64,000 bases of DNA from Thalassospira sp. GTDB taxonomy: Bacteria > Pseudomonadota > Alphaproteobacteria > Rhodospirillales > Thalassospiraceae. Shown piece after piece: positions 17,447-26,611 of this stretch. A program made the position numbers and the translations under genes. The notes under the pieces are model-generated. The model worked only from the letters and a program-made list of their open reading frames with translations, was not told where the DNA came from and did not search any database. The stretch is taken from positions 62,001-126,000 of the forward strand of contig NZ_PAQR01000002.1 of NCBI RefSeq assembly GCF_002709775.1, in the 5' to 3' direction. Numbering within the stretch: the first letter of the stretch is position 1; every line of letters starts with the position of its first letter.

Positions 17447-19933
17447 TTACCGGCCGCGATGAAGCGATCCCTCAACCCGGGCCAGATGGCTGTGATGACT
17501 ATGATGGCGGTGGGTCAAAAGCCGATAGACCCAGACCTTGATAAAGCCGGCAACGACAAACCAGCACAGCGCATAGCCCCAGACCACCAACGCGTGATAC
17601 CAGCCAATCGGCGGCACGAACCAACCATAAACTGCGGCCAGCGTGCCAATAACCTGCGTGATCTCGGTCGCGAGAAACAGCTTCATGCTGGGATAGGGTT
17701 TCTGCCAGAAGAACGCCTTGTGCCGGGTGAGATAGATCGTCAGATGCCCTGCCACCAGAAGCTTCAGGAACACCAGTGTCTGAACTTCCGCGGGTGGCAG
17801 ATGCAGCCACATTTCCGAGACCCATAACAAGGTAAAGGACGAGACAACCCCGATGGCGCCCAGAAGTGACGCCATGGTCAGTGTATTGCCCATATTCCAT
17901 CGCACCGGGCGTTCGGCGACATCGGCATTGTCATAAGCGATCATCATGATCGGAAAGTCATTGAGTAACGCCAGCAACACGATCATCACCGCCGTCACGG
18001 GATAGAAATCAAACACCAAAATCGAAATCGTCATGAACAGCAGTACACGGATCGTTTCGGAAATCCGGAAGGTCGCGTAACTGCCCATGCGTTCGAAAAT
18101 GCGCCGCGATTCTTCAATCGCACTGGTGATCACGGATATCCCCGGCGCGGTCAGGACAAGATCGGCGGCCGCACGCGCAGCATCCGTGGCATTGGATACG
18201 GCAATACCGATATCGGCCTGTTTAAGCGCAGGAGCATCATTCACCCCGTCGCCGGTCATGCCAACGATGTGGCCGCGATCCTGAAACTGGCGGACAATCG
18301 CATATTTATGTTCGGGAAAGACGCGCGCAAACCCATCGGCCTGTTCAATGGCCAACGGATCGCGGGCGCGGTTGTTTTGGTCAAACACCGCATCGGCGGG
18401 CATGATATTCTGACCCAGTCCGAGTTGCCCGGCGACTTCGCGGCCAATGGCCTCGTGATCGCCGGTGATCATGCGGATATCAACGCCCTTGCTCCGCAGT
18501 TCGGCAATTGTCGATGCCGCATCCTCGCGCGGCGGATCAAATAGCGGCAGCAATCCCAGAAACTGCCAGTTACCGTCCTGATCACGCTGCGCCACGCCAA
18601 GGGCACGGTATCCGTGCTCGGCCATGGTCTTGATCGCCTCCATCACCGGGCGATAGACCGCGACACTTTCAATATCGGATGCCTCATCGCCGCACAGAAG
18701 AGTCAGAACCGCCTGCGGCGCGCCTTTTGCCACCATGATGGACTGGCCGTCATGGGTGACTTCGGCCTCGGCGCGTTTACGAACCGGGTCGAACTGGCGG
18801 AATGTCGTGACGTCATATCCATCAAGCTTTGCCGGATCGCCAAGGGTGGCAAAGACCGCACTATCAATCGGATCGTGACTATCGGCCTCCGACGCCAAGG
18901 CAGCAGCCCGGATCAGGGTCGCTTCATCCTTTGCATCAATCAGAACCGGCGATCCCACCGTCAGGTGGTTTTGCGTCAGGGTGCCGGTTTTGTCAGAACA
19001 CAGGATGTCCATGCCTGCCAGTTCTTCGATCGACACCAAGCGCGAAACAATCGCCTTCATCCGCGCAAGCTTTTCAGCCCCAACCGCCAACGTCACCGAC
19101 AGAACCGCTGGCAAGGCAACCGGAATGGCCGCAACCGCCAGGATCAAGGCAAACAACAGGGTTTCCATCAACGGATCACCGCGATGCAGGGCCACCGTCA
19201 TGATCAGCGCAATCAGCCCCAGCGTGATCAGGATCAGGAAGTTACCGATGCGCAATACCGCGCGCTGAAAATGTGATTGTTTGCCGGCACTTTTGACCAG
19301 ACTTGCCGTCCGGCCAAGATAGGTCGCCATGCCAGTGGCAGTCACCATCGCAGTCATCTGCCCCTGACGCGCCACCGCACCGGAAAAGACGTCATCGCCG
19401 ATCTTCTTATCAATCGCAAGCGACTCCCCGGTCAGCGCGGATTGATCAACCCGCAAATAATCACCCGTCAACAGTTTGGCATCGGCGGGAATGATATCCC
19501 CAAGCTTGATACGAATGATGTCACCGGGCACCAGTTCACGTGCCGGAAGGTCAGACCATTTGCCTCCGCGCAACACGCGGGCATCCGGGGCAAGGCGTTG
19601 TTTGAGGGCAGCGATGGCGTTATCGGCCTTGAATTCCTGCCAGAACCCGACCCCGGCATTCAGCACCAGCATCACCATGATGATCGCGAAGTCCGACCAG
19701 TGCTGCACCACGGCCGACAAGATGGCGGCACCTTCGATCATCCAGGGGATTGGCCCCCAGAAGAATGACAAAAGCTTCTTGAGCGCGCTGGTCTGATCAT
19801 CCTTGAGCCGGTTTTCACCGAACTGCTCGGTCCGTTTTCTTACCTCGTCCTGCGCAAGACCGGTTTTCGGGTCTGTTTGCAGCAAGGAGGGATCAATTTC
19901 GGGGAAATCTCGTTTGGCAGTCTGTTCCATCAT
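17447..19933 (-). CDS. P-type proton-translocating ATPase (plasma-membrane H+-ATPase type)
   Basis: With the start at 19933 the protein has 828 residues. AGAGG lies seven bases before this ATG. It carries the TGES loop of the actuator domain, the phosphorylation motif DKTGTLTQ with Asp314, GDGVNDAPAL in the hinge, and membrane segments such as FALILAVAAIPVALPAVLS whose proline-containing helix is typical of P3A pumps. The family expels protons at the expense of ATP. There are no CxxC metal-binding domains, which argues against a heavy-metal pump. It is divergent from a GntR regulator. A 31-residue upstream extension is possible but lacks a ribosome site. Confidence 0.9.
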   Translation of the reverse strand: MMEQTAKRDFPEIDPSLLQTDPKTGLAQDEVRKRTEQFGENRLKDDQTSALKKLLSFFWGPIPWMIEGAAILSAVVQHWSDFAIIMVMLVLNAGVGFWQEFKADNAIAALKQRLAPDARVLRGGKWSDLPARELVPGDIIRIKLGDIIPADAKLLTGDYLRVDQSALTGESLAIDKKIGDDVFSGAVARQGQMTAMVTATGMATYLGRTASLVKSAGKQSHFQRAVLRIGNFLILITLGLIALIMTVALHRGDPLMETLLFALILAVAAIPVALPAVLSVTLAVGAEKLARMKAIVSRLVSIEELAGMDILCSDKTGTLTQNHLTVGSPVLIDAKDEATLIRAAALASEADSHDPIDSAVFATLGDPAKLDGYDVTTFRQFDPVRKRAEAEVTHDGQSIMVAKGAPQAVLTLLCGDEASDIESVAVYRPVMEAIKTMAEHGYRALGVAQRDQDGNWQFLGLLPLFDPPREDAASTIAELRSKGVDIRMITGDHEAIGREVAGQLGLGQNIMPADAVFDQNNRARDPLAIEQADGFARVFPEHKYAIVRQFQDRGHIVGMTGDGVNDAPALKQADIGIAVSNATDAARAAADLVLTAPGISVITSAIEESRRIFERMGSYATFRISETIRVLLFMTISILVFDFYPVTAVMIVLLALLNDFPIMMIAYDNADVAERPVRWNMGNTLTMASLLGAIGVVSSFTLLWVSEMWLHLPPAEVQTLVFLKLLVAGHLTIYLTRHKAFFWQKPYPSMKLFLATEITQVIGTLAAVYGWFVPPIGWYHALVVWGYALCWFVVAGFIKVWVYRLLTHRHHSHHSHLARVEGSLHRGR

Positions 19934-19983
19934 GATGGCGCCTCTCTGCCCCTTTTGGGTTCGCATGTGCGATGCGGGGAACG

Positions 19984-20070
19984 ACAATTGTTCTAGAGTA
20001 TATTGCACCGCACAACATTGTTGCACATCAATCCGGTCGACAAATCAATTGTCACAAATTATCTATAAAA
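19984..20070. promoter_or_regulatory. Divergent promoter region with three inverted repeats
   Basis: Between the proton ATPase and gntR genes lie ACAATTGT (19984-19991), CAACATTGTTG (20013-20023) and GACAA-N5-TTGTC (20039-20053). All share ACAA/TTGT half-sites and could be operators for the adjacent GntR protein. The AT-rich element 20058-20070 just before the gntR ATG is repeated downstream of the gene. Confidence 0.45.
20058..20070 (-). repeat. 13-bp repeat TTTTATAGATAAT, copy 1
   Basis: This copy is in minus orientation and ends one base before the gntR start codon. It shares 16 bases (extending to TTTG) with copy 3 at 21006. Confidence 0.55.
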
Positions 20071-20071
20071 C

Positions 20072-20713
20072 ATGACAAAGCGCAGCACAGACACCACGGT
20101 CGCGGGCCGCATTACCCGGGCACTGGCAGAGCGGATCATTTCCGGCGAATTCGCACCGGGCATGAAACTGCGTCAGGACCATTTCGCCGAGGAATTCGGT
20201 GCCAGCCATGTACCCGTACGCGAAGCATTCCGTCGGCTTGAGGCACAGGGCCTTGCGGTCAGTGAGCCGCGTCGCGGGGTTCGGGTTGCCAGTTTTGATG
20301 TTGCCGAGGTCCGTGAAGTCGCCGAAATGCGTGCATCGCTTGAGGTCCTTGCCCTGCGTCATGCCGCCCCGCATCTGACCCCCGAAATCCTTGATGTGGC
20401 AGAGGCCCATAATCGCGCTGGCGAAAATGCCGCTGACGTTCATGCCTGGGAACAGGCCAACAAGGCGTTCCACCGCGTGATCCTTGAACCCTGTGGCATG
20501 CCCAGATTGCTTGCGACGATTGATGACCTGCATGCGGCCAGCGCGCGTTTCCTGTTCTCGGGCTTTCGCATGGAATGGGAAGCCCCGACCGATCAGGACC
20601 ACCGTGCGATCCTCGCCGCACTGCGCAGCAACCAGATCGACGTCGCCGCTGCCACCCTTGCCCGGCATGTCAAATGGATCGGTAACAAGCCCGGTAAAAT
20701 GGTCCGCTCCTAG
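20072..20713 (+). CDS. GntR family transcriptional regulator (FadR-type)
   Basis: The 213-residue protein has an N-terminal winged helix-turn-helix: RIISGEFAPGMKLRQDHFAE, then the recognition helix region SHVPVREAFRRLEAQGL. An all-helical FCD ligand-binding domain follows, with EMRASLEVLALRHAA and a histidine-bearing NKAFHRVIL helix. FCD domains usually bind small organic acids through a metal site. It is divergent from the proton ATPase gene, so that gene and itself are the obvious targets, but this is inference. The likely inducer is unknown. Confidence 0.88.
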   Translation: MTKRSTDTTVAGRITRALAERIISGEFAPGMKLRQDHFAEEFGASHVPVREAFRRLEAQGLAVSEPRRGVRVASFDVAEVREVAEMRASLEVLALRHAAPHLTPEILDVAEAHNRAGENAADVHAWEQANKAFHRVILEPCGMPRLLATIDDLHAASARFLFSGFRMEWEAPTDQDHRAILAALRSNQIDVAAATLARHVKWIGNKPGKMVRS

Positions 20714-20866
20714 ACGCCTTTCCGAGTGCACCGACCCACATCATTTCCCAAATTCCCCGCCCGTTTTTCGACAAAACGAACCGGTCCGAGTGAAAACGCA
20801 CTCGGATTCAGGTTTACCTGCACGGAAATTCTCCTCGAAGACATAAATTCCACTCAAGTATCTCCA

Positions 20867-20879
20867 TTTTATAGATAAT
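20867..20879 (+). repeat. 13-bp repeat TTTTATAGATAAT, copy 2
   Basis: It matches copies at 20058-20070 (opposite strand) and 21006-21018 exactly over 13 bases. Read on the minus strand, the repeat is directly followed by an ATG, as in copy 3. Confidence 0.5.
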
Positions 20880-21005
20880 ATTTTCCTATTTGAATCAGAT
20901 AATTAATCGTCATACAGGTAGAAACATCGGGGAATCTCTTTGACTCCACGATTTTCCCGTTGATTTCAACGCCCAATCCCGGCGTAATTAACAGACCAAA
21001 CGTCA

Positions 21006-21018
21006 TTTTATAGATAAT
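21006..21018 (+). repeat. 13-bp repeat TTTTATAGATAAT, copy 3
   Basis: Together with the next three bases it matches copy 1 over 16 bases. On the minus strand it reads CAAATTATCTATAAAATGACG, very close to the promoter and start codon of gntR, as if a promoter fragment had been duplicated. Confidence 0.5.
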
Positions 21019-21281
21019 TTGAATTCGAGGCGTCTCAGAACTCAATGACACCCCAATGTTGCAGGGCAGACTCCGCCGCCAAGTCGGTGCGGGAAATTCC
21101 ACTGCACAGGGGTCCGCCACCGCCAGAACGGTGCTTCTGAACGCCTTGTCGGGTTCAACCCCCGAACCCGTGCCGCCCGCACGGGTTTAATTGGCGAAGC
21201 TCTCTATCCGTGGGGGCTTCGCCACTTTTCTTTGAGATGCGGGGGAATACGTCGCGCCAGCTCGGCGCCCGGGCAAAAGAC

Positions 21282-21851
21282 CTAGTTCGCCTCGGCAGTT
21301 TCGCGCGGCTGATAGATAAAGCCATGGGCCGGATAAACACTGCCGAATGAACCAAGCGTGTTCATCATGCGGACTTCCGACCAGTCATTATTGGGCGATA
21401 CATCGACCACCGGCTGGCGGTAATGCACCTTGCCGCGCGTGCGTGAATCGCTGCCCCAATTGGCGTGGTTCACAAGGATCTTTCGGCTATCAAGAATGGC
21501 CGAGACCACGGCAACATGGCCGAGTTTGAGGCGCGAGGTCTTGCGCAGCGCAAGAACGGCACCAACTTGCGGACGGTTGCCGCGCTGGAAGTTTTTCTGG
21601 CCAGCCTGACCCCACCAGGTCCAGGCATCGCCATAAATCTGGATGCCGGAAACTTCGCGTGCATAGGGCACGCATTGCAGGAACTTGTCAGTGGGGGTGA
21701 AGTTGTTCAGGCGGGAAGACGGGATATTGACGCTGGCAAGGGTCTGAACCGTGTCACTTGGCATCGGCCCGCTCGGCCGGGTTGCAGAATTACCTGTGGT
21801 AAAACAGGCCGAAAGCAGCAAGCACAGTCCGACAATCCCAACCAAACGCAT
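21282..21851 (-). CDS. CHAP-domain lipoprotein (putative peptidoglycan amidase/endopeptidase)
   Basis: The 189-residue protein begins with a signal peptide ending in the lipobox LLLSAC, so Cys16 is the likely lipidated residue. The mature part is a CHAP domain: CVPYAREVSGIQIYGDAWTWW supplies the catalytic cysteine, and LGHVAVVSAI the catalytic histidine. NHANWG follows. CHAP enzymes cleave peptidoglycan peptides. It probably sits in the periplasm, anchored to a membrane. It is monocistronic and does not appear linked to its neighbours. Confidence 0.88.
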   Translation of the reverse strand: MRLVGIVGLCLLLSACFTTGNSATRPSGPMPSDTVQTLASVNIPSSRLNNFTPTDKFLQCVPYAREVSGIQIYGDAWTWWGQAGQKNFQRGNRPQVGAVLALRKTSRLKLGHVAVVSAILDSRKILVNHANWGSDSRTRGKVHYRQPVVDVSPNNDWSEVRMMNTLGSFGSVYPAHGFIYQPRETAEAN

Positions 21852-21910
21852 CTGGAAATCCCCATCTTCTCACGATGGATCACCATAGGATGGCAGGCCT
21901 TAATAATCCT

Positions 21911-23215
21911 TTACCGCAATGCACCCGTGTGCGGCAAAGCGCCGATCCGATACAACCGCCAAAGTCCGACACAAGCCGCACACAGGATCAAAACACCCGA
22001 TCCGCGTGCGGTATATTGAATGTGACCTGCTTCGGAAATAGCACCTAATAACGTTCCGCCAAGCGCCATGCCGCCAAAGCTTGTCGCACTCCAGAAGCTC
22101 ATCACCCGTCCGCGCAGGCGGTTATCGACCGTGAGCTGAAGCGCCGTCTGCGAGCCGACACCGACCAGCGTCAATCCTCCCCCGGTCAGTGCGACCAGAA
22201 CCACCGCCATCTCATACCACGGCGCAAATCCAAGCCCGGTCATACCAATGGCTGCCGCAAAGGCACCGATAATGGTGACACGTTGATAGGCAATGGCATC
22301 TGATGCAATCCGCGACAGGATAAAGGTTGATGCCACCGCCCCAATCCCGGCACTTGATGCCAACATGCCAAGCCCGGTGACACCGCGATCATAGACCGCC
22401 TCGGCAAAGACCGGCATCAGTTCGACCATGCCGGTCCCGACCAGCGAGACGAAACAGGAAAGCGCCAGTACCGATCGGATCATTGGATGGTTCAGCGCAT
22501 AGCTTGCCCCATCCACAAGCGACGTCCAGATACGCCGGCTTTTGGCATCAGGGGCGCGTTCCATGTGAATGGTCACCACCGAGATGACAAACACCATCGG
22601 CAGATAACTGATCGCATTGATCATGAAAGCCGCCCCTGTGCCCCAAGTGGCGATCACCACACCACCGACAGCAGGCCCGACCAGCCGTGAAATATTGAAA
22701 TTCATCGCGGCATAGGCCACTGCCCGGTTCATGAAGGCGCGCGGCACAATCACCGGCACGAGTGACAGGCGAATGGGCGTCATCGCACTGCCAAGGATCC
22801 CCATCGACCCGGCCAGCACCACCATCCAGGGCAGTGTCATCATGTCGGCATAGGACAGCCCCATCAGAAGGAACGAAACACCGGCCTGCCCAAGATTGAG
22901 CAACATGGCTGTCCGCCGCAAATCAACCCGATCGGCCATGACACCGAAAATCGGACCGAGGAAAAAGGCCGGCGCGAAATTAAGGGCTGCGATCATCCCG
23001 GTCCAGAAAGCCGACCCGGTCAGCGACCATGCCAGCCAGGACATGGCGATTTTCTGAATCCACAGCCCCTGGGTCGTGATGCATTGCCCGACAAGAAACA
23101 AAAGGAAATTGCGATCAGAAAAAATCGATCCTTGCACCACATCCTGATTGACTGGCTGGCTTGATTGATCCGGATCTGGGGCAGGGTCGGGAACAGGCAC
23201 GAGGCCTCCAATCAT
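21911..23215 (-). CDS. MFS transporter, EntS-like exporter family
   Basis: From the ATG at 23215 the protein has 434 residues with about twelve hydrophobic segments. It shows LFLVGQCITTQGLWIQKIAMSW in the first helices and FGVMADRVDLRRTAML in the first cytoplasmic loop, typical of the MFS_3 group that includes the enterobactin exporter EntS. The substrate cannot be told from sequence. The open frame extends upstream to a GTG at 23296, but a TATAAT box lies only a few bases before that codon, so the internal ATG is preferred. No strong ribosome site precedes it. Confidence 0.83.
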   Translation of the reverse strand: MIGGLVPVPDPAPDPDQSSQPVNQDVVQGSIFSDRNFLLFLVGQCITTQGLWIQKIAMSWLAWSLTGSAFWTGMIAALNFAPAFFLGPIFGVMADRVDLRRTAMLLNLGQAGVSFLLMGLSYADMMTLPWMVVLAGSMGILGSAMTPIRLSLVPVIVPRAFMNRAVAYAAMNFNISRLVGPAVGGVVIATWGTGAAFMINAISYLPMVFVISVVTIHMERAPDAKSRRIWTSLVDGASYALNHPMIRSVLALSCFVSLVGTGMVELMPVFAEAVYDRGVTGLGMLASSAGIGAVASTFILSRIASDAIAYQRVTIIGAFAAAIGMTGLGFAPWYEMAVVLVALTGGGLTLVGVGSQTALQLTVDNRLRGRVMSFWSATSFGGMALGGTLLGAISEAGHIQYTARGSGVLILCAACVGLWRLYRIGALPHTGALR

Positions 23216-23299
23216 GGGGTCGGGATCATGAGGTGGCGATGACACCAGACCGTTTTTGACAGGAACACGCGGGCAGAATGCGGCCCGGCAAGTCACGGG

Positions 23300-23305
23300 A
23301 TTATA
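23300..23305 (-). promoter_or_regulatory. Candidate -10 element for the MFS transporter gene
   Basis: A perfect TATAAT is read on the minus strand about 85 bases before the chosen ATG. No well-spaced -35 box is obvious. Confidence 0.4.
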
Positions 23306-23483
23306 CGAAAGACAGGTCGCTCAAGCATCAATTCTTCGTAAATCGAAGACGGCACGCCTTCCAAAACCGGGAATTGCGACACATATCTATCTTAATAACG
23401 AAGTCATCAATAACAGATAAAATCGTCCAAGAAACCAACGCCTTATATCAGGGTTTCGACCCTGGGCCGGGATATTGCCACGC

Positions 23484-25844
23484 ATGGTTCAGACATTCCG
23501 CGACATCGAACGCGAACAATTCGCCATCAGCCCGAAGACCTGCGAATGGACCATTCGCGCGATGACGGCATTGCGGGCCAATATCGACATCAACATCAAG
23601 ATGCACGGGCCGCGCGACCATTTGTCGCAGGGTGACATTTTCATGTTCAACCACTTCGCGCGGTTTGAAACCTTTATCCCGCAGTTCCTCATCGCGCTTG
23701 AAACCGGGGTCTATTGCCGATCCATCGCATCGGGCGAATTCTTTGCCCAGGACAACACATTCTCCCGTTATCTGCGCGCCCTTGGTGGTGTGCCCAATGA
23801 CTATGAACGGCTGTTGCCGTTTCTGGCCGAAGAAATCCTGCGCGGTGGCAAGGTAGTGGTCTTTCCCGAGGGCGGCATGGTCAAGGATCGCCGGGTTCTG
23901 ACCGAGATACGCCCGCACCCCAAACGCCCTGATTACAGCATATATTCCAGATCAGCTGACACCAGACGCGCGCACCATACCGGTGCGGCCTTGCTTGGAC
24001 TTTGCATTGATGGCTTCAAGATCGGGCTGTCCGCCCTGATCGAGAAGGGCAAAACCCACGAACTCAAACGCTGGGCTGCCCTTCTGGAGCGCAGCGAAGA
24101 TGATTTGCGCGCGATCCTTGCCAAGCCGACCCTGATGTTTCCGGCCAATATCACCTTCCATCCGCTACGTGTGGATCAGAACCTTTTGGCCCGCGCAGCC
24201 GACATGTTTACCGGCGGGCTTAGCCCCAAGATGGCCGAGGAAATGATCATCGAAGGCAATCTGATGTTCAAGAAGACCGATATGGACATCCGTCTCGGCG
24301 ACCCGGTAGATCCACGTGATCAGTTCAACTGGCTTGACCGTCGTTTGCTGGCAAAACGGGTTGAGCAGGCCACCTGCATGGATGATCTGTTCAAACCGGC
24401 CAAGACGCTTGAAAAGATCACCGACCGCATTCCGCAATTTGCCATTACGCGCAATATCAAGCCGCTCCGCGATCATTGCATGTCGGTGATGTATTCCAAC
24501 CTCACGATCAATGTCAGCCATCTGGCATCGCGCCTGATCATGATGTGGCTTGAGGATGGCGTGACCGAGATCGATATCAGCCACTTTGACCGCACCCTTT
24601 ATCTGGCGATAAAGAACATCCAGCAGGCGGAGAATGTCCATCTGCATCGCGGCATGCGCAATCCGGCGGACTATGTCGGCATTTTCGAACTCAACTGCCC
24701 GCAAATCCGCTTCTTTATCGACAGTGCGGTTCAGTTGGGCCTGATTGAACGTCGCGATCAGAAATACTGCTTCCTGCCGAAATTGCAGGCCGAGGCCAGC
24801 TTTGATCAGATCCGCATGGACAATCCGATCATGGTCTATGCCAATGAAATGGCACCGATCCATGCCGCCTGGCAGGCGCTTGAACGTGCGCGGATCGAGG
24901 TGGATCATCTAAGTCCGACCGACATCGCCCATCGTCGCTTTGATGACGAAATTTTGGCTTGGCAGTGGAACCACACCAAGTTCCAGAAACCGAAATATGA
25001 TGCGATCAACAGTCAGGAAACCGCGACCGCCGATAGCCGCCCCTATTTGCTGCTGCCGAACGGGCAGACGCGATTTAACTGCGGTGTATTGCTGGTACAT
25101 GGTTTTCTAGCATCACCGGCGGAACTCCGCGAACTGGGTGAAAAGTTTGCGGCCATGGGCCACGCAGTAATGGGGGTTAGGCTTGCCGGACACGGCACAT
25201 CACCCCATGAATTGCAAAAACGCAAATGGACCGATTGGCTGGCATCGGTCCGGCGCGGTTATGAAATCCTGAGTCCATTTTGTGATCAGGTGATCATTGT
25301 CGGCTTTTCGACCGGCGGCGCACTTTCGGCCATCCATGCCGCCGACAAACCCGAAAAACTCCGCGCACTTGTTCTGGCGGGTACGCCGCTTAAATTCCGC
25401 AATCGCAATCTGATGTTTGTGCCGTTGCTGTATGGTGCGAACAAGCTGATGGGCTGGATGCCGTCTGCGCAGGAATTGCTCAGCTTCCGGCCCAACGAAT
25501 CCGAGCATCCCGAGATCAATTACCGCAATATCCCGATTGGTGGATTGCATCAATTGCGCCAGACCGTGGCCGAGATGCAGCGCCGCCTGCCGGATCTGGA
25601 CTGCGCAACCCTGATCCTGCAGGGCGATGGTGACAAGGTCGTCGATCCGGCCAGCGCCAACATGATCCGGCGTCTGGCAACCAGCACCAATGAGGGTGCC
25701 GAGATCGAGGTCCAGATGCTGAAATCCGAACGCCACGGCATCGTCAATGAAGACATTGATCATGCCCACGACCGTATCATCGACTTCATCCAAAGCCATT
25801 GCGATATGGCCGATGCGCAAACGGAAGCCATCCCCGCCGAGTAA
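23484..25844 (+). CDS. Acyltransferase-alpha/beta hydrolase fusion protein
   Basis: The 786-residue protein combines two enzyme-like domains. The N-terminal part (about 1-300) is PlsC-like: NHFARFE (His57, with Glu62 in place of the usual Asp) and VVFPEGGMVKDRR near residue 127. A middle region (about 310-500) is helical with no recognised domain. The C-terminal part (about 530-780) is an alpha/beta hydrolase of the monoglyceride-lipase/carboxylesterase kind, with LLVHGFLASPAELREL, nucleophile elbow GFSTGG at about 607, LQGDGDKVVDP for the acid residue and SERHGIVNED for the histidine. It may remodel phospholipids or neutral lipids in the cytoplasm. The ATG at 23484 is chosen over a TTG three codons earlier. 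Confidence 0.8.
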   Translation: MVQTFRDIEREQFAISPKTCEWTIRAMTALRANIDINIKMHGPRDHLSQGDIFMFNHFARFETFIPQFLIALETGVYCRSIASGEFFAQDNTFSRYLRALGGVPNDYERLLPFLAEEILRGGKVVVFPEGGMVKDRRVLTEIRPHPKRPDYSIYSRSADTRRAHHTGAALLGLCIDGFKIGLSALIEKGKTHELKRWAALLERSEDDLRAILAKPTLMFPANITFHPLRVDQNLLARAADMFTGGLSPKMAEEMIIEGNLMFKKTDMDIRLGDPVDPRDQFNWLDRRLLAKRVEQATCMDDLFKPAKTLEKITDRIPQFAITRNIKPLRDHCMSVMYSNLTINVSHLASRLIMMWLEDGVTEIDISHFDRTLYLAIKNIQQAENVHLHRGMRNPADYVGIFELNCPQIRFFIDSAVQLGLIERRDQKYCFLPKLQAEASFDQIRMDNPIMVYANEMAPIHAAWQALERARIEVDHLSPTDIAHRRFDDEILAWQWNHTKFQKPKYDAINSQETATADSRPYLLLPNGQTRFNCGVLLVHGFLASPAELRELGEKFAAMGHAVMGVRLAGHGTSPHELQKRKWTDWLASVRRGYEILSPFCDQVIIVGFSTGGALSAIHAADKPEKLRALVLAGTPLKFRNRNLMFVPLLYGANKLMGWMPSAQELLSFRPNESEHPEINYRNIPIGGLHQLRQTVAEMQRRLPDLDCATLILQGDGDKVVDPASANMIRRLATSTNEGAEIEVQMLKSERHGIVNEDIDHAHDRIIDFIQSHCDMADAQTEAIPAE

Positions 25845-25973
25845 TCGCGCGCTGCATTCACACATCTGCACACACCGCTAACAACCGCACAACTTACTCC
25901 TTGGCCGCCCATCACCTTCGACCCACGCACACTTCTTGTTGACGAAAAATGCATCCCGTCATAGTTTGGATCC

Positions 25974-26594
25974 ATGGATACAAATACGATTACACAAACC
26001 CTGCGTGAAGAGATCGAAGCTGGCAGCTTGCCGCCAGGTACCGTGCTTAAGCAGGAAGAACTCGCTGCGCGCTTTGGTGTCAGTCGCCAGCCGATCCGCC
26101 ACGCGCTTGAACGACTGCACGAATCCGGCCTGCTTGAAAAGCGCCCGGACAGAAGCCTTGCTGTCACCGGTTTGCGCGGCAAGGACGTGCGCGAGCTTTG
26201 TCAGATTCGCATCTCGCTAGAGGTCACCGCACTTGAACTGTCTGCCCCCAATCTGAGCCCGTCAGCCCTGCGCAAGGCCAAGCGCCTGAATGAGGACCTG
26301 TTTGAAGAAGACGATCCTGACATGCTGGCTGAGCTGGATCAGGAATTTCACGCCACCCTTTATGGCGCATGCGGCAATCAAAGGCTTCTCACAATGATCG
26401 AAGGATTTCGCAGCGAGGCCAAGCGCGCCTATGCCCTGCAGCCAAAGGGATCGCGACCGCGAAGTGCATTTTACGAAGAACATCAGCAAATTCTTGATGC
26501 CATCGCAGCCGGGGATATCGCCACCGCCTGCAAGGTTTTGAGCACCCATATCGGCGTCACCGCCGGCACATTGATCCCGATTGATCAATCCTGA
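25974..26594 (+). CDS. GntR family transcriptional regulator (FCD domain)
   Basis: The 206-residue protein has an N-terminal winged helix with EEIEAGSLPPGTVLKQEELA and the recognition helix SRQPIRHALERLHESGLL, then an FCD ligand domain with QIRISLEVTALELSA and DQEFHATLYGACGN. It lies 17 bp before an osmC-type gene in the same direction, so it may control that gene and itself. The effector is unknown. Confidence 0.88.
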   Translation: MDTNTITQTLREEIEAGSLPPGTVLKQEELAARFGVSRQPIRHALERLHESGLLEKRPDRSLAVTGLRGKDVRELCQIRISLEVTALELSAPNLSPSALRKAKRLNEDLFEEDDPDMLAELDQEFHATLYGACGNQRLLTMIEGFRSEAKRAYALQPKGSRPRSAFYEEHQQILDAIAAGDIATACKVLSTHIGVTAGTLIPIDQS

Positions 26595-26611
26595 AGACCG
26601 AGGAGCCCCGC

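Larger units (their letters stand above)
20714..21281. other. Gene-poor intergenic region with repeats and hairpins
   Basis: No convincing gene is present in 568 bases. A perfect 8-bp hairpin TCCGAGTG/CACTCGGA (20785-20806) may end the gntR transcript, although it lacks a T tract. Two copies of TTTTATAGATAAT lie at 20867 and 21006. Three hairpins cluster at about 21150-21223: CGGGTTC/GAACCCG, CCCGTGC/GCACGGG and GGCGAAGC/GCTTCGCC. The last two may terminate the minus-strand CHAP gene. A weak 83-codon minus-strand frame here has no family resemblance. Confidence 0.5.

Noticed and set aside
19934-20026. N-terminal extension of the proton ATPase
   Set aside because: The extra 31 codons lack a ribosome site and cover the region with inverted repeats, whereas ATG 19933 has AGAGG at good spacing.
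20869-21120. Minus-strand open frame of 83 codons
   Set aside because: No ribosome site and no recognisable motif, and it spans two copies of an intergenic repeat. Probably chance.
21150-21175. tRNA-like T-arm sequence GGGTTCAA
   Set aside because: No matching acceptor, D or anticodon arms are found around it. It forms a simple hairpin with the following GAACCCG.
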